Shown here: positions 48,789 through 56,933 of the stretch, one piece after another | How positions within the stretch are numbered: the first letter of the stretch is position 1 | Layout of the letters: every line of letters starts with the position of its first letter | Source: Nonomuraea sp. SYSU D8015 | Lineage (GTDB): Bacteria > Actinomycetota > Actinomycetes > Streptosporangiales > Streptosporangiaceae | NCBI RefSeq assembly: GCF_008065375.1 | Contig: NZ_VJYI01000013.1 | Location: 124,001 to 188,000, forward strand | Direction of reading: 5' to 3' | DNA length: 64,000 bases | Notes under the pieces: model-generated | What the model saw: only the letters and a program-made list of their open reading frames with translations | Databases searched by the model: none | What the model was told of the DNA's origin: nothing | Position numbers and translations under genes: made by a program

Positions 48789-48823
48789 AGAACGGCGTAC
48801 TCTTAACAAGAGAACGGTGTTCT
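48789..48823. promoter_or_regulatory. Repeated TetR operator before the molybdenum hydroxylase operon
   Basis: AGAACGGCGTACTCTTAAC begins at 48789 and AGAACGGTGTTCTTTTAAG at 48811, 22 bp apart, two helical turns. Each core AGAACGGYGTNCT is an imperfect inverted repeat. They cover the shared promoter of the FeS subunit gene and the TetR gene. Confidence 0.75.
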
Positions 48824-48852
48824 TTTAAGTCGGGGCTTATCCTGGCAGCGCC

Positions 48853-49494
48853 ATGACTTTCCTCAGGGCCAGGCGGCCGGAGCACAAGCAGCAGCGGCGC
48901 GAGGCGATCCTCGACGCCGCGCGCGAGCTCGCCGCCGCCTCGGGCGTACGTGCGGTGAGCCTGGGCGCGGTCGCGGAGGCCGTCGGCCTGGCGAAGTCCA
49001 ACATCGTGCGCTATTTCGGCACCAAGGAGGAGATCTACCTCCACCTGGCCGCGGAGGAGGGGGAGCAGTGGGTCGAGGCGGTCACCGAGCGGCTGCGGAC
49101 GGCCACCGGCACGGCCGACGTGGTGAAAGCACTGGCGGAGACGCTCGACGAGCGGCCGCTGCTGTGCGACCTGCTCAGCCACGCCTCGACCAGCCTGGAG
49201 CACAACGTGTCGGTGCCGGCGGCGCGCACCTACAAGCGGGCCGTGCACAGCCACCTCGGCGACCTGGGCAGAAAGGTCGCCGAGGTCACGGACCTGACGG
49301 AGGGCGAGGGCGTGGAGCTCGTCATGGCCGCCGCCGGCCTCGGCGGACTGCTCTATCCCGCCTCCCACCCGCCCCCGACCATCCTCCAGGTCTACGCGGA
49401 GGACCCCGACCTCGCCGCCACCTGCCCGTCGTTCGTGCCCACGCTCGTCCGCATGCTCAGTGCGATGGCCGCCGGCCTGCCGACGCTCCGGTGA
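48853..49494 (+). CDS. TetR-family repressor
   Basis: A 213-residue TetR protein: HTH at about 15-60 (RREAILDAARELAAASGVRA, EAVGLAKSNIVRYFGTKEEI) and a TetR_C domain with LLCDLLSHASTSLEHNVSVP, which resembles a family of proteins sensing aromatic or fatty substrates. ATG 48853 is clear. It is divergent from the molybdenum hydroxylase genes with two operator copies between, so it probably represses them. The stop codon lies inside the palindrome at 49487-49507. Confidence 0.9.
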   Translation: MTFLRARRPEHKQQRREAILDAARELAAASGVRAVSLGAVAEAVGLAKSNIVRYFGTKEEIYLHLAAEEGEQWVEAVTERLRTATGTADVVKALAETLDERPLLCDLLSHASTSLEHNVSVPAARTYKRAVHSHLGDLGRKVAEVTDLTEGEGVELVMAAAGLGGLLYPASHPPPTILQVYAEDPDLAATCPSFVPTLVRMLSAMAAGLPTLR

Positions 49495-49507
49495 AAGTTT
49501 CACCGGA
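49487..49507. promoter_or_regulatory. Perfect palindrome before the GH5 mannanase
   Basis: Arms TCCGGTGAAA (49487-49496) and TTTCACCGGA (49498-49507) flank one G. The centre GAAAGTTTC resembles operators found upstream of actinomycete glycanase genes. It lies about 100 bp before the mannanase ATG and overlaps the TetR stop, so it could also work as a terminator. Confidence 0.65.
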
Positions 49508-49575
49508 ATCCAGGCATTCTCCGCCGCCTGTTCCCGATTGCTGTACATCGGGGCCGATGAAGAAGAACGTGTGCC

Positions 49576-49585
49576 TAACCGGTTA
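49576..49585. promoter_or_regulatory. Second palindrome TAACCGGTTA
   Basis: TAACCGGTTA (49576-49585) is a perfect 10-bp palindrome 24 bp before the mannanase ATG, close to the expected transcription start. The AACCGGTT core recurs inside the coding region near 49922. It may bind a glycan-responsive repressor. Confidence 0.4.
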
Positions 49586-49609
49586 ATGCCGAGAGAAGGG
49601 CACACCCTC

Positions 49610-51223
49610 ATGAGGAAACGACTCGGGCTCGTGGCGGCGGCGTTCCTGTCGCTCCTCGTCTCGATGCTGATCGTCCCGGCCGCTCCGGCGCACGCCGCGG
49701 TCGGGCTCCGGGTCAGCGGCACCAGGATCGTGGAGGCCAACGGGAACGCGTTCGTGATGCGCGGCGTCAGCCATGCCCATACCTGGTACACGAGCCAGAC
49801 GAGCTCCTTCGCCGCCATCAAGTCCCTGAGGGCCAACACGGTGCGCGTGGTGCTGAGCGGCGGCAGGTGGCCCGCCAACGGGGCCTCCGACGTGGCCAAC
49901 GTGGTCTCGCTGTGTCGGCAGAACCGGTTAATATGCGTGCTCGAGAACCACGACACCACCGGGTACGGCGAGCAGAGCGGGGCGTACACGCTCGACCAGG
50001 CGGTCACCTACTGGAGCAGCATCAGGAGCGCGCTCACCGGCACCGAGGACTACATCGTCATCAACATCGGCAACGAGCCGTACGGCAACAACAACGTCTC
50101 CGCCTGGACCAACGCGACCACCAGCGCCATCAGCCGGATGCGGAGCCTGGGCTTCCAGCACCTGCTGATGGTCGACGCGCCCAACTGGGGGCAGGACTGG
50201 CAGTTCACCATGCGGGACAACGCCCAGTCGGTGTTCAACGCGGACCCGCAGCGCAACACGGTGTTCTCGGTCCACATGTACGGAGTGTTCGACACGGCCG
50301 CGGAGATCACCGCGTACCTGAACGCCTTCCAGACCGCGGGCCTGCCGCTGGTCATCGGCGAGTTCGGGCACAACCACTCCGACGGCAACCCCGACGAGGA
50401 CACGATCATGGCCCAGGCCCAGCAGCGGGGCGTCGGCTACATCGGCTGGTCGTGGAGCGGCAACAGCGGCGGCGTCGAATACCTCGACATGGTCACCAAC
50501 TTCAACCCCTCCGCGCTGACCTCGTGGGGCCAGCGGATCTTCAACGGGGCCAACGGCATCGGGCAGACCTCGCGTGAGGCCACGTACTTCGGCGGCGGGG
50601 GCGGCGACGTCACCGCGCCCACGACGCCCGGCACGCCGTCGGCGTCCAACGTGACCTCGACCGGCGCCACCCTGACGTGGTCGGCCTCCACCGACTCCGG
50701 CGGATCCGGGATGGCGGGGTACGACGTCTTCCGCGAGCAGGGCGCCAACGACACGCTCCTCGGCCAGTCCACGACCAACTCGGTCACGCTGACCGGGCTG
50801 AGCCCGTCCACCCAGTACCAGGTGTACGTGCGGGCCCGCGACGTGGCGGGGAACGTGTCGGCCAACTCCGCCACGACGACGTTCACGACGACGTCGGGCG
50901 GCGGCCCCGGTGGCGGGTGCACGGCCGCGGGGACCGTCCAGAACCAGTGGAGCGGCGGGTACGTCGTGCAGCCGGTCACCGTGACCAACAGCGGGTCGGC
51001 GGCGATCAGCGGCTGGACGGTCACGTTCACGCTGCCGAGCGGGCATTCGATCACCGGCTCGTGGAACGCCGCGCTGAGCGTCAGCGGGCAGACCGTGACG
51101 GCCCGCAGCCTGAGCTACAACGGCGCCCTCGCGCCGGGCGCCTCGGCCACCTTCGGCTTCCAGGCCGCCCGCCCCAGCGGCAACACCTCCGCCCCGGGCT
51201 CCTACACCTGCACGTCGTCCTGA
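49610..51223 (+). CDS. Secreted GH5 endo-beta-mannanase with FnIII and CBM2
   Basis: A 537-residue enzyme. Signal peptide (MRKRLGLVAAAFLSLLVSML, cleavage near AHA-AV). GH5 domain (about 30-320) with HAHTWYTSQTSSFAAIKSLR, CVLENHDTTGYGEQSGAYTL, acid/base Glu in NIGNEPYG and nucleophile Glu in VIGEFGHN; the pattern is that of subfamily 8 mannanases. FnIII (about 335-430) and CBM2 (about 440-537; WSGGYVVQPVTVTNSGSAAI) follow. It acts outside the cell on mannan, with CBM2 anchoring to cellulose. ATG 49610 has GAGAAGGGC upstream. Confidence 0.93.
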   Translation: MRKRLGLVAAAFLSLLVSMLIVPAAPAHAAVGLRVSGTRIVEANGNAFVMRGVSHAHTWYTSQTSSFAAIKSLRANTVRVVLSGGRWPANGASDVANVVSLCRQNRLICVLENHDTTGYGEQSGAYTLDQAVTYWSSIRSALTGTEDYIVINIGNEPYGNNNVSAWTNATTSAISRMRSLGFQHLLMVDAPNWGQDWQFTMRDNAQSVFNADPQRNTVFSVHMYGVFDTAAEITAYLNAFQTAGLPLVIGEFGHNHSDGNPDEDTIMAQAQQRGVGYIGWSWSGNSGGVEYLDMVTNFNPSALTSWGQRIFNGANGIGQTSREATYFGGGGGDVTAPTTPGTPSASNVTSTGATLTWSASTDSGGSGMAGYDVFREQGANDTLLGQSTTNSVTLTGLSPSTQYQVYVRARDVAGNVSANSATTTFTTTSGGGPGGGCTAAGTVQNQWSGGYVVQPVTVTNSGSAAISGWTVTFTLPSGHSITGSWNAALSVSGQTVTARSLSYNGALAPGASATFGFQAARPSGNTSAPGSYTCTSS

Positions 51224-51375
51224 CACCTTTCTGACCCCGGGACGCGGCCTGTCAGCGAACGCGGCGTCCTGGACGAGCGGCGGACCTCCGCCGGGATGCG
51301 CGCTCCTCCCGGCGCACCGGTCCCGGCCGGCGCGCCTTCCCCCGGCATACCGGCGCCACCCTCCCCGGTCGGCCA

Positions 51376-51417
51376 CCGGATCCTCGCCTCGCCGCACCCG
51401 GCGTGGCGAGGATCCGG
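51376..51417. terminator. Strong hairpin after the mannanase
   Basis: CCGGATCCTCGCC (51376-51388) and GGCGAGGATCCGG (51405-51417) form a perfect 13-bp stem with a 16-bp loop, between the mannanase and the minus-strand PIN remnant. Likely a bidirectional terminator. Confidence 0.75.
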
Positions 51418-51435
51418 AAGGCAGCGGGTGGCATC

Positions 51436-51609
51436 TCAGATCTTGATGACGACGACGCGGCCGCCGCACAGGGCGGTGAGGTCCTCCGGGGTCGGATGTG
51501 AGGGCAGTGACAGAACCGGGCGCGGCCAGGGGCCGTGGCGCACAGCATGGCGTCGATGGCGTACTTGTGGCCGTGGAGACCGGCGTCGGCGAGGAGTTCG
51601 TTGAGGTTG
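51436..51609 (-). pseudogene. PIN-domain toxin remnant, frameshifted
   Basis: Frames after the LysR stop read RDNLNELLADAGLHGHKYAI, then DAMLCATA, continuing in another frame as VTALTSDP and in a third as EDLTALCGGRVVVIKI then TGA. This is the end of a PIN-domain ribonuclease (the HKYAIDAxLxATA helix and the TSDPxDLxxLC end). Two single-base shifts and loss of the N-terminal half, with its catalytic Asp, are inferred. No antitoxin gene is next to it. Confidence 0.75.
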
Positions 51610-52488
51610 TCACGTTCGACCTGGCCCTACCTCTGAAGCTACCGCCGTGGCCAGGTCGGCGAAGGCGGTGGCGGTGGGGAGCGGGTCGGGCGGCAGGGCG
51701 AGCAGGATGGTACGGTCCGCGGCCGGTTCCATCGGCGCCGCGTGCACACCCGGACACTGGACGGGCATGGACAACTCGGGAATCGCGCTCACCCCAAGCC
51801 CTTCGGCGACCATGGCGAGGATGCTGCCGGTGTCCCGCACCCGGTAGTGGCAGCGCAGACTCACCCCCGCCGCCCGGGCGAGCGCCGTGATCAGCGGCTC
51901 GCACCCGCCCGTGGACATGATGAACGGATACCGGCCCAGCTCACGGACCGGAACCGGATCGCGGGTGCTCAGCCGGTGACCGCTGGGCAGCACGGCCAGC
52001 ATGCGATCGGTCGCCAGCGGCCGCGTGACCAGCCCCGGTACGGCGGCGGTCACGGTGGCGACGTCGACCGCGCCCGTCTGGAGCCATTCGAGGACCTCCT
52101 CGTCCGAGCCCTCCATCACGGCGAGCCGCACCCGCGGATGCGACTCGCCGAACCTCCTCAGGATCGGCGGCAGCAGGCGCGCGTTGGCGCTCGGGATGGC
52201 GCCGACCCGCAGGCTGCCGCGCTCCTGCCCACGCGCCGCCGCCACCTCCTGCTCCAGCGCCTCGACCTGGGTGAGGATGAGCGTGGCGCGGCGCAGGACG
52301 ACCCGGCCGGCCGCGGTCAGCCCCACCCCCTGGCTCCCCCTGACCAGCAGCGCGACCCCGAGTTCGCGCTCCAGGGCGCGCAGCGCGTGGCTGACGGCGG
52401 ACTGCGTGGTGGACAGCTCCTCGGCCGCCCGGGTCATGTTCCCGGCACGCGCCACCGCCTGCAGGATCCTGAGCTGCGTGAACGTCAC
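51610..52488 (-). CDS. LysR-family regulator
   Basis: A 292-residue LysR protein with an HTH at about 1-60 (FTQLRILQAVARAGNMTRAA, ELSTTQSAVSHALRALEREL) and a LysR substrate domain (about 85-290; GSLRVGAIPSANARLLPPIL). GTG 52488 overlaps the stop of the amidotransferase-like gene by 4 bp (GTGA), so it is co-translated with it rather than divergent as is usual for LysR. The stop abuts the PIN remnant. Confidence 0.9.
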   Translation of the reverse strand: MTFTQLRILQAVARAGNMTRAAEELSTTQSAVSHALRALERELGVALLVRGSQGVGLTAAGRVVLRRATLILTQVEALEQEVAAARGQERGSLRVGAIPSANARLLPPILRRFGESHPRVRLAVMEGSDEEVLEWLQTGAVDVATVTAAVPGLVTRPLATDRMLAVLPSGHRLSTRDPVPVRELGRYPFIMSTGGCEPLITALARAAGVSLRCHYRVRDTGSILAMVAEGLGVSAIPELSMPVQCPGVHAAPMEPAADRTILLALPPDPLPTATAFADLATAVASEVGPGRT

Positions 52489-53180
52489 AGCGCCGCCCGC
52501 AGCAGCCCGACGACGAGCGGATGCGGGGCCTTCGGCCGCGACCGCGCCTGGGGCACGAACAGCGTGGCCACGTAGTACGGATGCCCGGGAAGCTCCAGCA
52601 CCCGGGCCTCGCCGTCGCCGTCCACGCCGGTCACCAGGAAGCCGCCGTCGTGCAGGGTGCCCTGCCGCGCCGGGTCGATGCCGAAGTCGCAGTAGTACTC
52701 CTCCTCGACCTCGGTCTCCCCGTAGAGCGCGGCCACCCGGGAGCCGGGGGTGAGCGTGACGGGCATGGTCTTGCCCGCGAGCGAGCACGTCAGCTCCGAG
52801 ACGAACAGGCGCGAGGCGTACGGGTCGTACTCGGCGTGCTGGGCGTCCTCGTACCGGAGCACGTGGCGGGCGTACTCGATCACCATGTGCTGGCATCCGC
52901 CGCACGTCCCCAGGGTGGGGACGCCGTGCTCGCGGCCGTGCCGGAGCGCGGCGACCGCGCCGAGCAGGCTCCGGTACGGGCTTCCTGGCGCGCACCACAG
53001 CACGTCGGCGGCCTCCGCCTCGGCCAGATCGGACTCGAGCGGCTCGGTGGCCACCCAGCGGACGTCCACCCCGACGCCGAGATGCGCGGCGGCGTGGCGC
53101 AGGGCGTCGTCGGTGGCCTGGTGCGGAGGAAACGCCGGGTCGCGGTCGCCGATGACCGCGACCCGCAGGGATCGGTCCAT
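52485..53180 (-). CDS. CTP-synthase-related glutamine-amidotransferase-like protein (PRK06186-type)
   Basis: A 231-residue protein of the 'CTP synthase C-terminal region-related (seleno)protein' family: RSLRVAVIGDRDPAFPPHQA, WCAPGSPYRSLLGAVAALRH, TLGTCGGCQHMVIEYARHVL and EEEYYCDFGIDPARQGTL. The nucleophile motif GTCGGCQH has Cys where some members have selenocysteine. In class I amidotransferases this is GxCxGxQ. A His in LELPGHPYYVATLF may complete the triad. The biochemical role of this family is unknown. ATG 53180 is preferred over GTG 53189. It is coupled to the LysR gene. Confidence 0.85.
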   Translation of the reverse strand: MDRSLRVAVIGDRDPAFPPHQATDDALRHAAAHLGVGVDVRWVATEPLESDLAEAEAADVLWCAPGSPYRSLLGAVAALRHGREHGVPTLGTCGGCQHMVIEYARHVLRYEDAQHAEYDPYASRLFVSELTCSLAGKTMPVTLTPGSRVAALYGETEVEEEYYCDFGIDPARQGTLHDGGFLVTGVDGDGEARVLELPGHPYYVATLFVPQARSRPKAPHPLVVGLLRAAL

Positions 53181-53322
53181 GGCCCTCACTATGCGACCGC
53201 CCCGTCATGAACGGCAATGCCGGACCACGCGACCGTCATGAGTGAATGCTCATGGGATGTCCGGTTGCCGGGCGCCACTTCGTCCCCCTTGTGCAGGGCA
53301 CCGGACGAGGAAGGAGACGACC

Positions 53323-53682
53323 GTGAAGTACATGATCCTGGTCTACGGCTCGCAGCGGGACTACGACACGTCCACCGAGGAGGGGGCGGCGATCGGCGAG
53401 TTCCTGGCGAAGTTCACCGCCGAGTTGGCCGCCTCCGGGGAGCTGGTCGACACGCAGGGGCTCACCGCGCCGGTGGAGGCGCGCCAGGTCCTGTGGCGCG
53501 ACGGCACGGCGGTGATCACCGACGGCCCCTTCGCCGAGACCGAGGAGGTGCTGGCCGGCTACTGGATCGTCGAGTGCGCCGGCCTCGACCGCGCCACCGA
53601 GATCGCCGCCCGGCTGAGCCACTGCCCCGGGCCGCAGCCCGCCCGCGGAACGATCATCCGGCCGATCATGGGCGGCGAGTGA
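53323..53682 (+). CDS. YCII-domain (DGPF-type) protein
   Basis: A 119-residue dimeric alpha+beta protein: KYMILVYGSQRDYDTSTEEG, SGELVDTQGLTAPVEARQVL and GTAVITDGPFAETEEVLAGY carry the DGPF signature. Such proteins are often paired with sigma factors or with small hydrolases; the role is unknown. GTG 53323 follows GAAGGAGACGACC. Its TGA overlaps the next ATG (TGATG), coupling it to the epoxide hydrolase. Confidence 0.9.
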   Translation: MKYMILVYGSQRDYDTSTEEGAAIGEFLAKFTAELAASGELVDTQGLTAPVEARQVLWRDGTAVITDGPFAETEEVLAGYWIVECAGLDRATEIAARLSHCPGPQPARGTIIRPIMGGE

Positions 53683-54836
53683 TGGCCGACGAGACGATCC
53701 GGCCGTACCGGATCGAGATCCCCGACGACGACCTCGCCGACCTGCGGGACCGGCTGGCCCGCACCCGCTGGGCGCCCGAGCCGGCCGGCGGCGACCGCGG
53801 CTACGGCGTGCCGCTCGCCTACGTGCGGGAGCTGGTCGAGCACTGGCGCGAGCGCTATGACTGGCGGGCCTGGGAGGCCAGACTCAACGCTTACCCTCAG
53901 TACACGACCGCCGTCGACGGCACGACCGTCCACTTCCTGCACGTCCGCTCCCCTGAGCCGGACGCGCTCCCGCTCGTGCTCAGTCACGGCTGGCCGGGGA
54001 CGGTCGCCGAATACCTGGAGGTCCTGGGCCCGCTGAGCGACCCACGCGGGCACGGCCTCGATCCGACGATCGCGTTCGACCTCGTGGTGCCCTCCCTGCC
54101 CGGTTTCGGCTTCTCCGGGCCGACGCCCGACACCGGCTGGGGTCCCCGCCGGATCGCGCGAGCCCTGGCCGCGCTGATGCGGCGGCTCGGCCACGAACGC
54201 TACGGCGCGGCAGGCAACGACTGGGGATCGTTCATCTCCCCGGAGCTGGGACGGATCGCCCCCGAGGCCGTGGTCGGCGTGCACGTGACCCAGGCCTGGT
54301 CCGCGCCTCCCGATGACGACCCGACCTGGCCGGACAAGCTGTCGCCCGAAGACCGGGCCGCCTGGGACGCCTTCCGGCACTACGTCGAGCACGAGTCCTC
54401 CTACGGTGCCGTGCAGGGCCAGCAGCCCCAGACGCTGGCGCACGCGCTCTCCGACTCCCCCGCCGGCCTGCTCGGCTGGAACGCGCAGGCCATGCGCGGC
54501 CTGGACCCCGACGTGCTGCTCACCCACGTCACGATCCACTGGCTCACCGGCACCGCGGGCTCGGCCATCCGCATCTACGCCGAGGCCGAGCGGGAGGAGC
54601 CGCCGACCGGCCCGATGACGGTCCCGCTCGGGGTCGCGCAGTTCCCGGGCGACCTGGGGTCGGTCCGGGCCTTCGCCGAGCACGCGCACACCAAGATCAT
54701 GTCCTGGAACCACTACGACCGCGGCAGCCACTACGCCGCCCACGACGCGCCCGACCTGCTGGCCGAGGACATCCGCGGGTTCTTCGCGGCGCTCAGGTCA
54801 GGGCCTCGGACGGGGCTGCGAGGAGGGGGAACATGA
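53682..54836 (+). CDS. Epoxide hydrolase (EPHX1-like, with N-terminal domain)
   Basis: A 384-residue protein: N-domain (about 5-115; RPYRIEIPDDDLADLRDRLA, YDWRAWEARLNAYPQYTTAV) and the hydrolase core with HGWPGTVAEYLE, PSLPGFGFS, nucleophile Asp near 180 in GNDWGSFIS and a catalytic His near the C-terminus (FAEHAHTKIMSWNHYD). The DWGS core is the standard one, unlike the copy at 28656-29768 (DVGA). It hydrates epoxides; the substrate is unknown. It overlaps the convergent histidine kinase gene by 44 bp. Confidence 0.92.
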   Translation: MADETIRPYRIEIPDDDLADLRDRLARTRWAPEPAGGDRGYGVPLAYVRELVEHWRERYDWRAWEARLNAYPQYTTAVDGTTVHFLHVRSPEPDALPLVLSHGWPGTVAEYLEVLGPLSDPRGHGLDPTIAFDLVVPSLPGFGFSGPTPDTGWGPRRIARALAALMRRLGHERYGAAGNDWGSFISPELGRIAPEAVVGVHVTQAWSAPPDDDPTWPDKLSPEDRAAWDAFRHYVEHESSYGAVQGQQPQTLAHALSDSPAGLLGWNAQAMRGLDPDVLLTHVTIHWLTGTAGSAIRIYAEAEREEPPTGPMTVPLGVAQFPGDLGSVRAFAEHAHTKIMSWNHYDRGSHYAAHDAPDLLAEDIRGFFAALRSGPRTGLRGGGT

Positions 54837-56820
54837 CCTCCACGCGGGTGCCCGCGCCGGGCTCGCCGCCGATCACGCAGATCCCGCCGAGCTCGGCCGC
54901 CCGCTCCCGCATCGACCCCAGGCCCACGCCGGCCCGGTACGACTCGGGGATGCCCTTGCCGTCGTCGCTGATCAGCACCCGCAGCACCGACCGTTCCCGC
55001 TGGAGCACGATGCGGGCGAGCGACGCCGCGGCGTGCTTGCGGATGTTGGTGAGGGCCTCCTGGACGATCCGGTAGACCGCCACCTCGACGGCCGCGGGCA
55101 GGTTCTGCAGACTGCCCTCCATCTGCACCTCGACCTCGGTGTCCGGTGACGACTGGCCGGCCAGCTCGCGCACCGCCCGGGCGAGGCCGAGGTCGTCGAG
55201 CGCGGGCGGGCGCAGGCCGTAGACGAGCTCGCGGATGTCGTTGGTGACGGCGCTCATCCCTCCGTGGAGCTCCTTGAGCAGCTCGTCGGCCGAGTCCGGG
55301 GAGTTCTTCAGAGTGAGCCGGGCCATGTTGATGGTCATGGCCATGGCGGAGAGGGTCTGGCCGAGGCCGTCGTGCAGGTCGCGGCGCAGGCGACGGCGCT
55401 CCTCCTCCCTGGTGGTCAGGATGCGCTCGCGGGAGCGCTGCAGGTCGGCCGCCATCCGCACGGCGTGGGCCACGTCGGCGGCGTACGGGGTGAGCGTCGT
55501 CAGCACCCGCTCGTTGTGCGCGGCCGGGAAGCGGCGCGGCCCCGGAGGGCCGACGAGCAGGCGGCCGACGCGTTCCCCGTGCCAGACCAGCGGGACCTCG
55601 CGGGGCGCGTCGCCCACGCGGCCGTTCTCGACGTAGCGCGGCTCGCCGTCGGCCACCTCGATGGCCAGGCCCTCGACCGCCAGCCCGTCGCGCAGCACGC
55701 TCACCACCGAGGTCAGTGCCTTGGCCGGGTCGCCGCGGCGCACCGCCTGGGTGAGGCGCTCGGCGAGCACGACCGGGTCGCCGACGCTGCCGTACAGCAG
55801 CCGGTCCACCGTACGCTGCAGGCCACGCCGCAGCGGCTGGAAGAACCCGCCGGCGAACAGGGCGGCGGCGACCCCGGCCACCTTGTCGTAGTCGGCGACG
55901 AGCAGGCTCGACAGCGTGCCGACGCCGAAGTACACCGCGCTGACCGCGGCCACCAGGCCGACCGCCACGAAGGTGCGGCTGACGAGCGTGTCGATGCCGA
56001 AGAGCCGGTAGCGCATCACGGAGAACGCCACCGTGAACGGGATCGCCGCCGCCCAGGCGATCGCCACCCAGATGCCCCACGACACGAAGAGGCCCGCGAT
56101 CAGGAACACGATGTAGCCGGAGAACGCGAACAGCGGCCACCCGATCTGCCGCCTGACGACCGAGTCGGCCTGCCGCATCCGCAGCGCCAGCGACAGCGCC
56201 GCCAGCGTCATCGCCGCGAAGATGCCCGCCCAGCCGGCCACCTCCATCACGTCGCGGTACGGGGTCAGCGCCGGGATCTGCAGCGGGTTGGGGATGATCC
56301 GCGGGAACGGGTAACCCTCGTCGTCCGGGAGCGCCCGGCTCACGTTGCGCACCACCATGATCGTGATGGCGGCGGAGCCCAGCCACAAGACCGGCCGCCA
56401 GCGCCGGGAAGGCAGGCGGCCGTTCGGCGAGTAGAGCGGCAGCAGCTGCGTAAGTGTCAGGCCGCACAACCCCCACCCGAGATGCAGCGGCACCCTGAGC
56501 CACCCCGCCAGGGCGAGGTCCCCGTCGGCGGCGAGGCGTAACATCATCGCGCCCGAGAAGTCGCTGAGGCCGGCCGCGAAACCGCCGACGGACATGAGCC
56601 ACGCCATGTTGAGGCGCGGCCGGTGGAAGATCAGGAACGCGCCCACCGCGGGAAAGGTCAGGGCGACCACCGACTGCGGGCTGACCGTCCCCTTCGGCGA
56701 CCACTCCGGCGGCAGCCCGGCCCAGATCAGCACCGCCGCGACGCCGAGCACCGGCGACGCCACGGCCATGGCGACCGCGACGACCCGGGCCACCGTGACC
56801 GCACGAGTGTTCGCTGCCAT
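54793..56820 (-). CDS. NarL-type sensor histidine kinase with multi-pass membrane domain
   Basis: A 675-residue kinase. The N-terminal half has about eight or nine TM segments (residues 10-35, 48-65, 75-95, 110-130, 143-160, 190-210, 220-260, 275-300). A GAF-like region (about 330-450) follows. Dimerisation/phosphoacceptor motif ERRRLRRDLHDGLGQTLSAM has His at about 482. ATPase motifs IVQEALTNIRKHA and DDGKGIPESYRAGVGLGSMR end it (HATPase_c). The expected NarL/LuxR response regulator gene is not adjacent, so it may be unpaired. ATG 56820. Confidence 0.92.
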   Translation of the reverse strand: MAANTRAVTVARVVAVAMAVASPVLGVAAVLIWAGLPPEWSPKGTVSPQSVVALTFPAVGAFLIFHRPRLNMAWLMSVGGFAAGLSDFSGAMMLRLAADGDLALAGWLRVPLHLGWGLCGLTLTQLLPLYSPNGRLPSRRWRPVLWLGSAAITIMVVRNVSRALPDDEGYPFPRIIPNPLQIPALTPYRDVMEVAGWAGIFAAMTLAALSLALRMRQADSVVRRQIGWPLFAFSGYIVFLIAGLFVSWGIWVAIAWAAAIPFTVAFSVMRYRLFGIDTLVSRTFVAVGLVAAVSAVYFGVGTLSSLLVADYDKVAGVAAALFAGGFFQPLRRGLQRTVDRLLYGSVGDPVVLAERLTQAVRRGDPAKALTSVVSVLRDGLAVEGLAIEVADGEPRYVENGRVGDAPREVPLVWHGERVGRLLVGPPGPRRFPAAHNERVLTTLTPYAADVAHAVRMAADLQRSRERILTTREEERRRLRRDLHDGLGQTLSAMAMTINMARLTLKNSPDSADELLKELHGGMSAVTNDIRELVYGLRPPALDDLGLARAVRELAGQSSPDTEVEVQMEGSLQNLPAAVEVAVYRIVQEALTNIRKHAAASLARIVLQRERSVLRVLISDDGKGIPESYRAGVGLGSMRERAAELGGICVIGGEPGAGTRVEVMFPLLAAPSEALT

Positions 56821-56895
56821 GTCCCCCGCTTTCCCTGAGCTGCAAGGATTATGACGTCCTCGGCGCCGGTCAGGTAGAGGCGGGATGCCGGAGGC

Positions 56896-56928
56896 GGGGC
56901 CCCCGCCCGGCCGGTGGGCGGGGGCCCC
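56896..56928. terminator. Terminator after the large secreted hydrolase
   Basis: GGGGCCCCCGCCC (56896-56908) and GGGCGGGGGCCCC (56916-56928) form a perfect 13-bp stem with a 7-nt loop, 6 bp past the hydrolase stop. It separates the sugar operon from the histidine kinase gene. Confidence 0.85.
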
Positions 56929-56933
56929 GGGTC

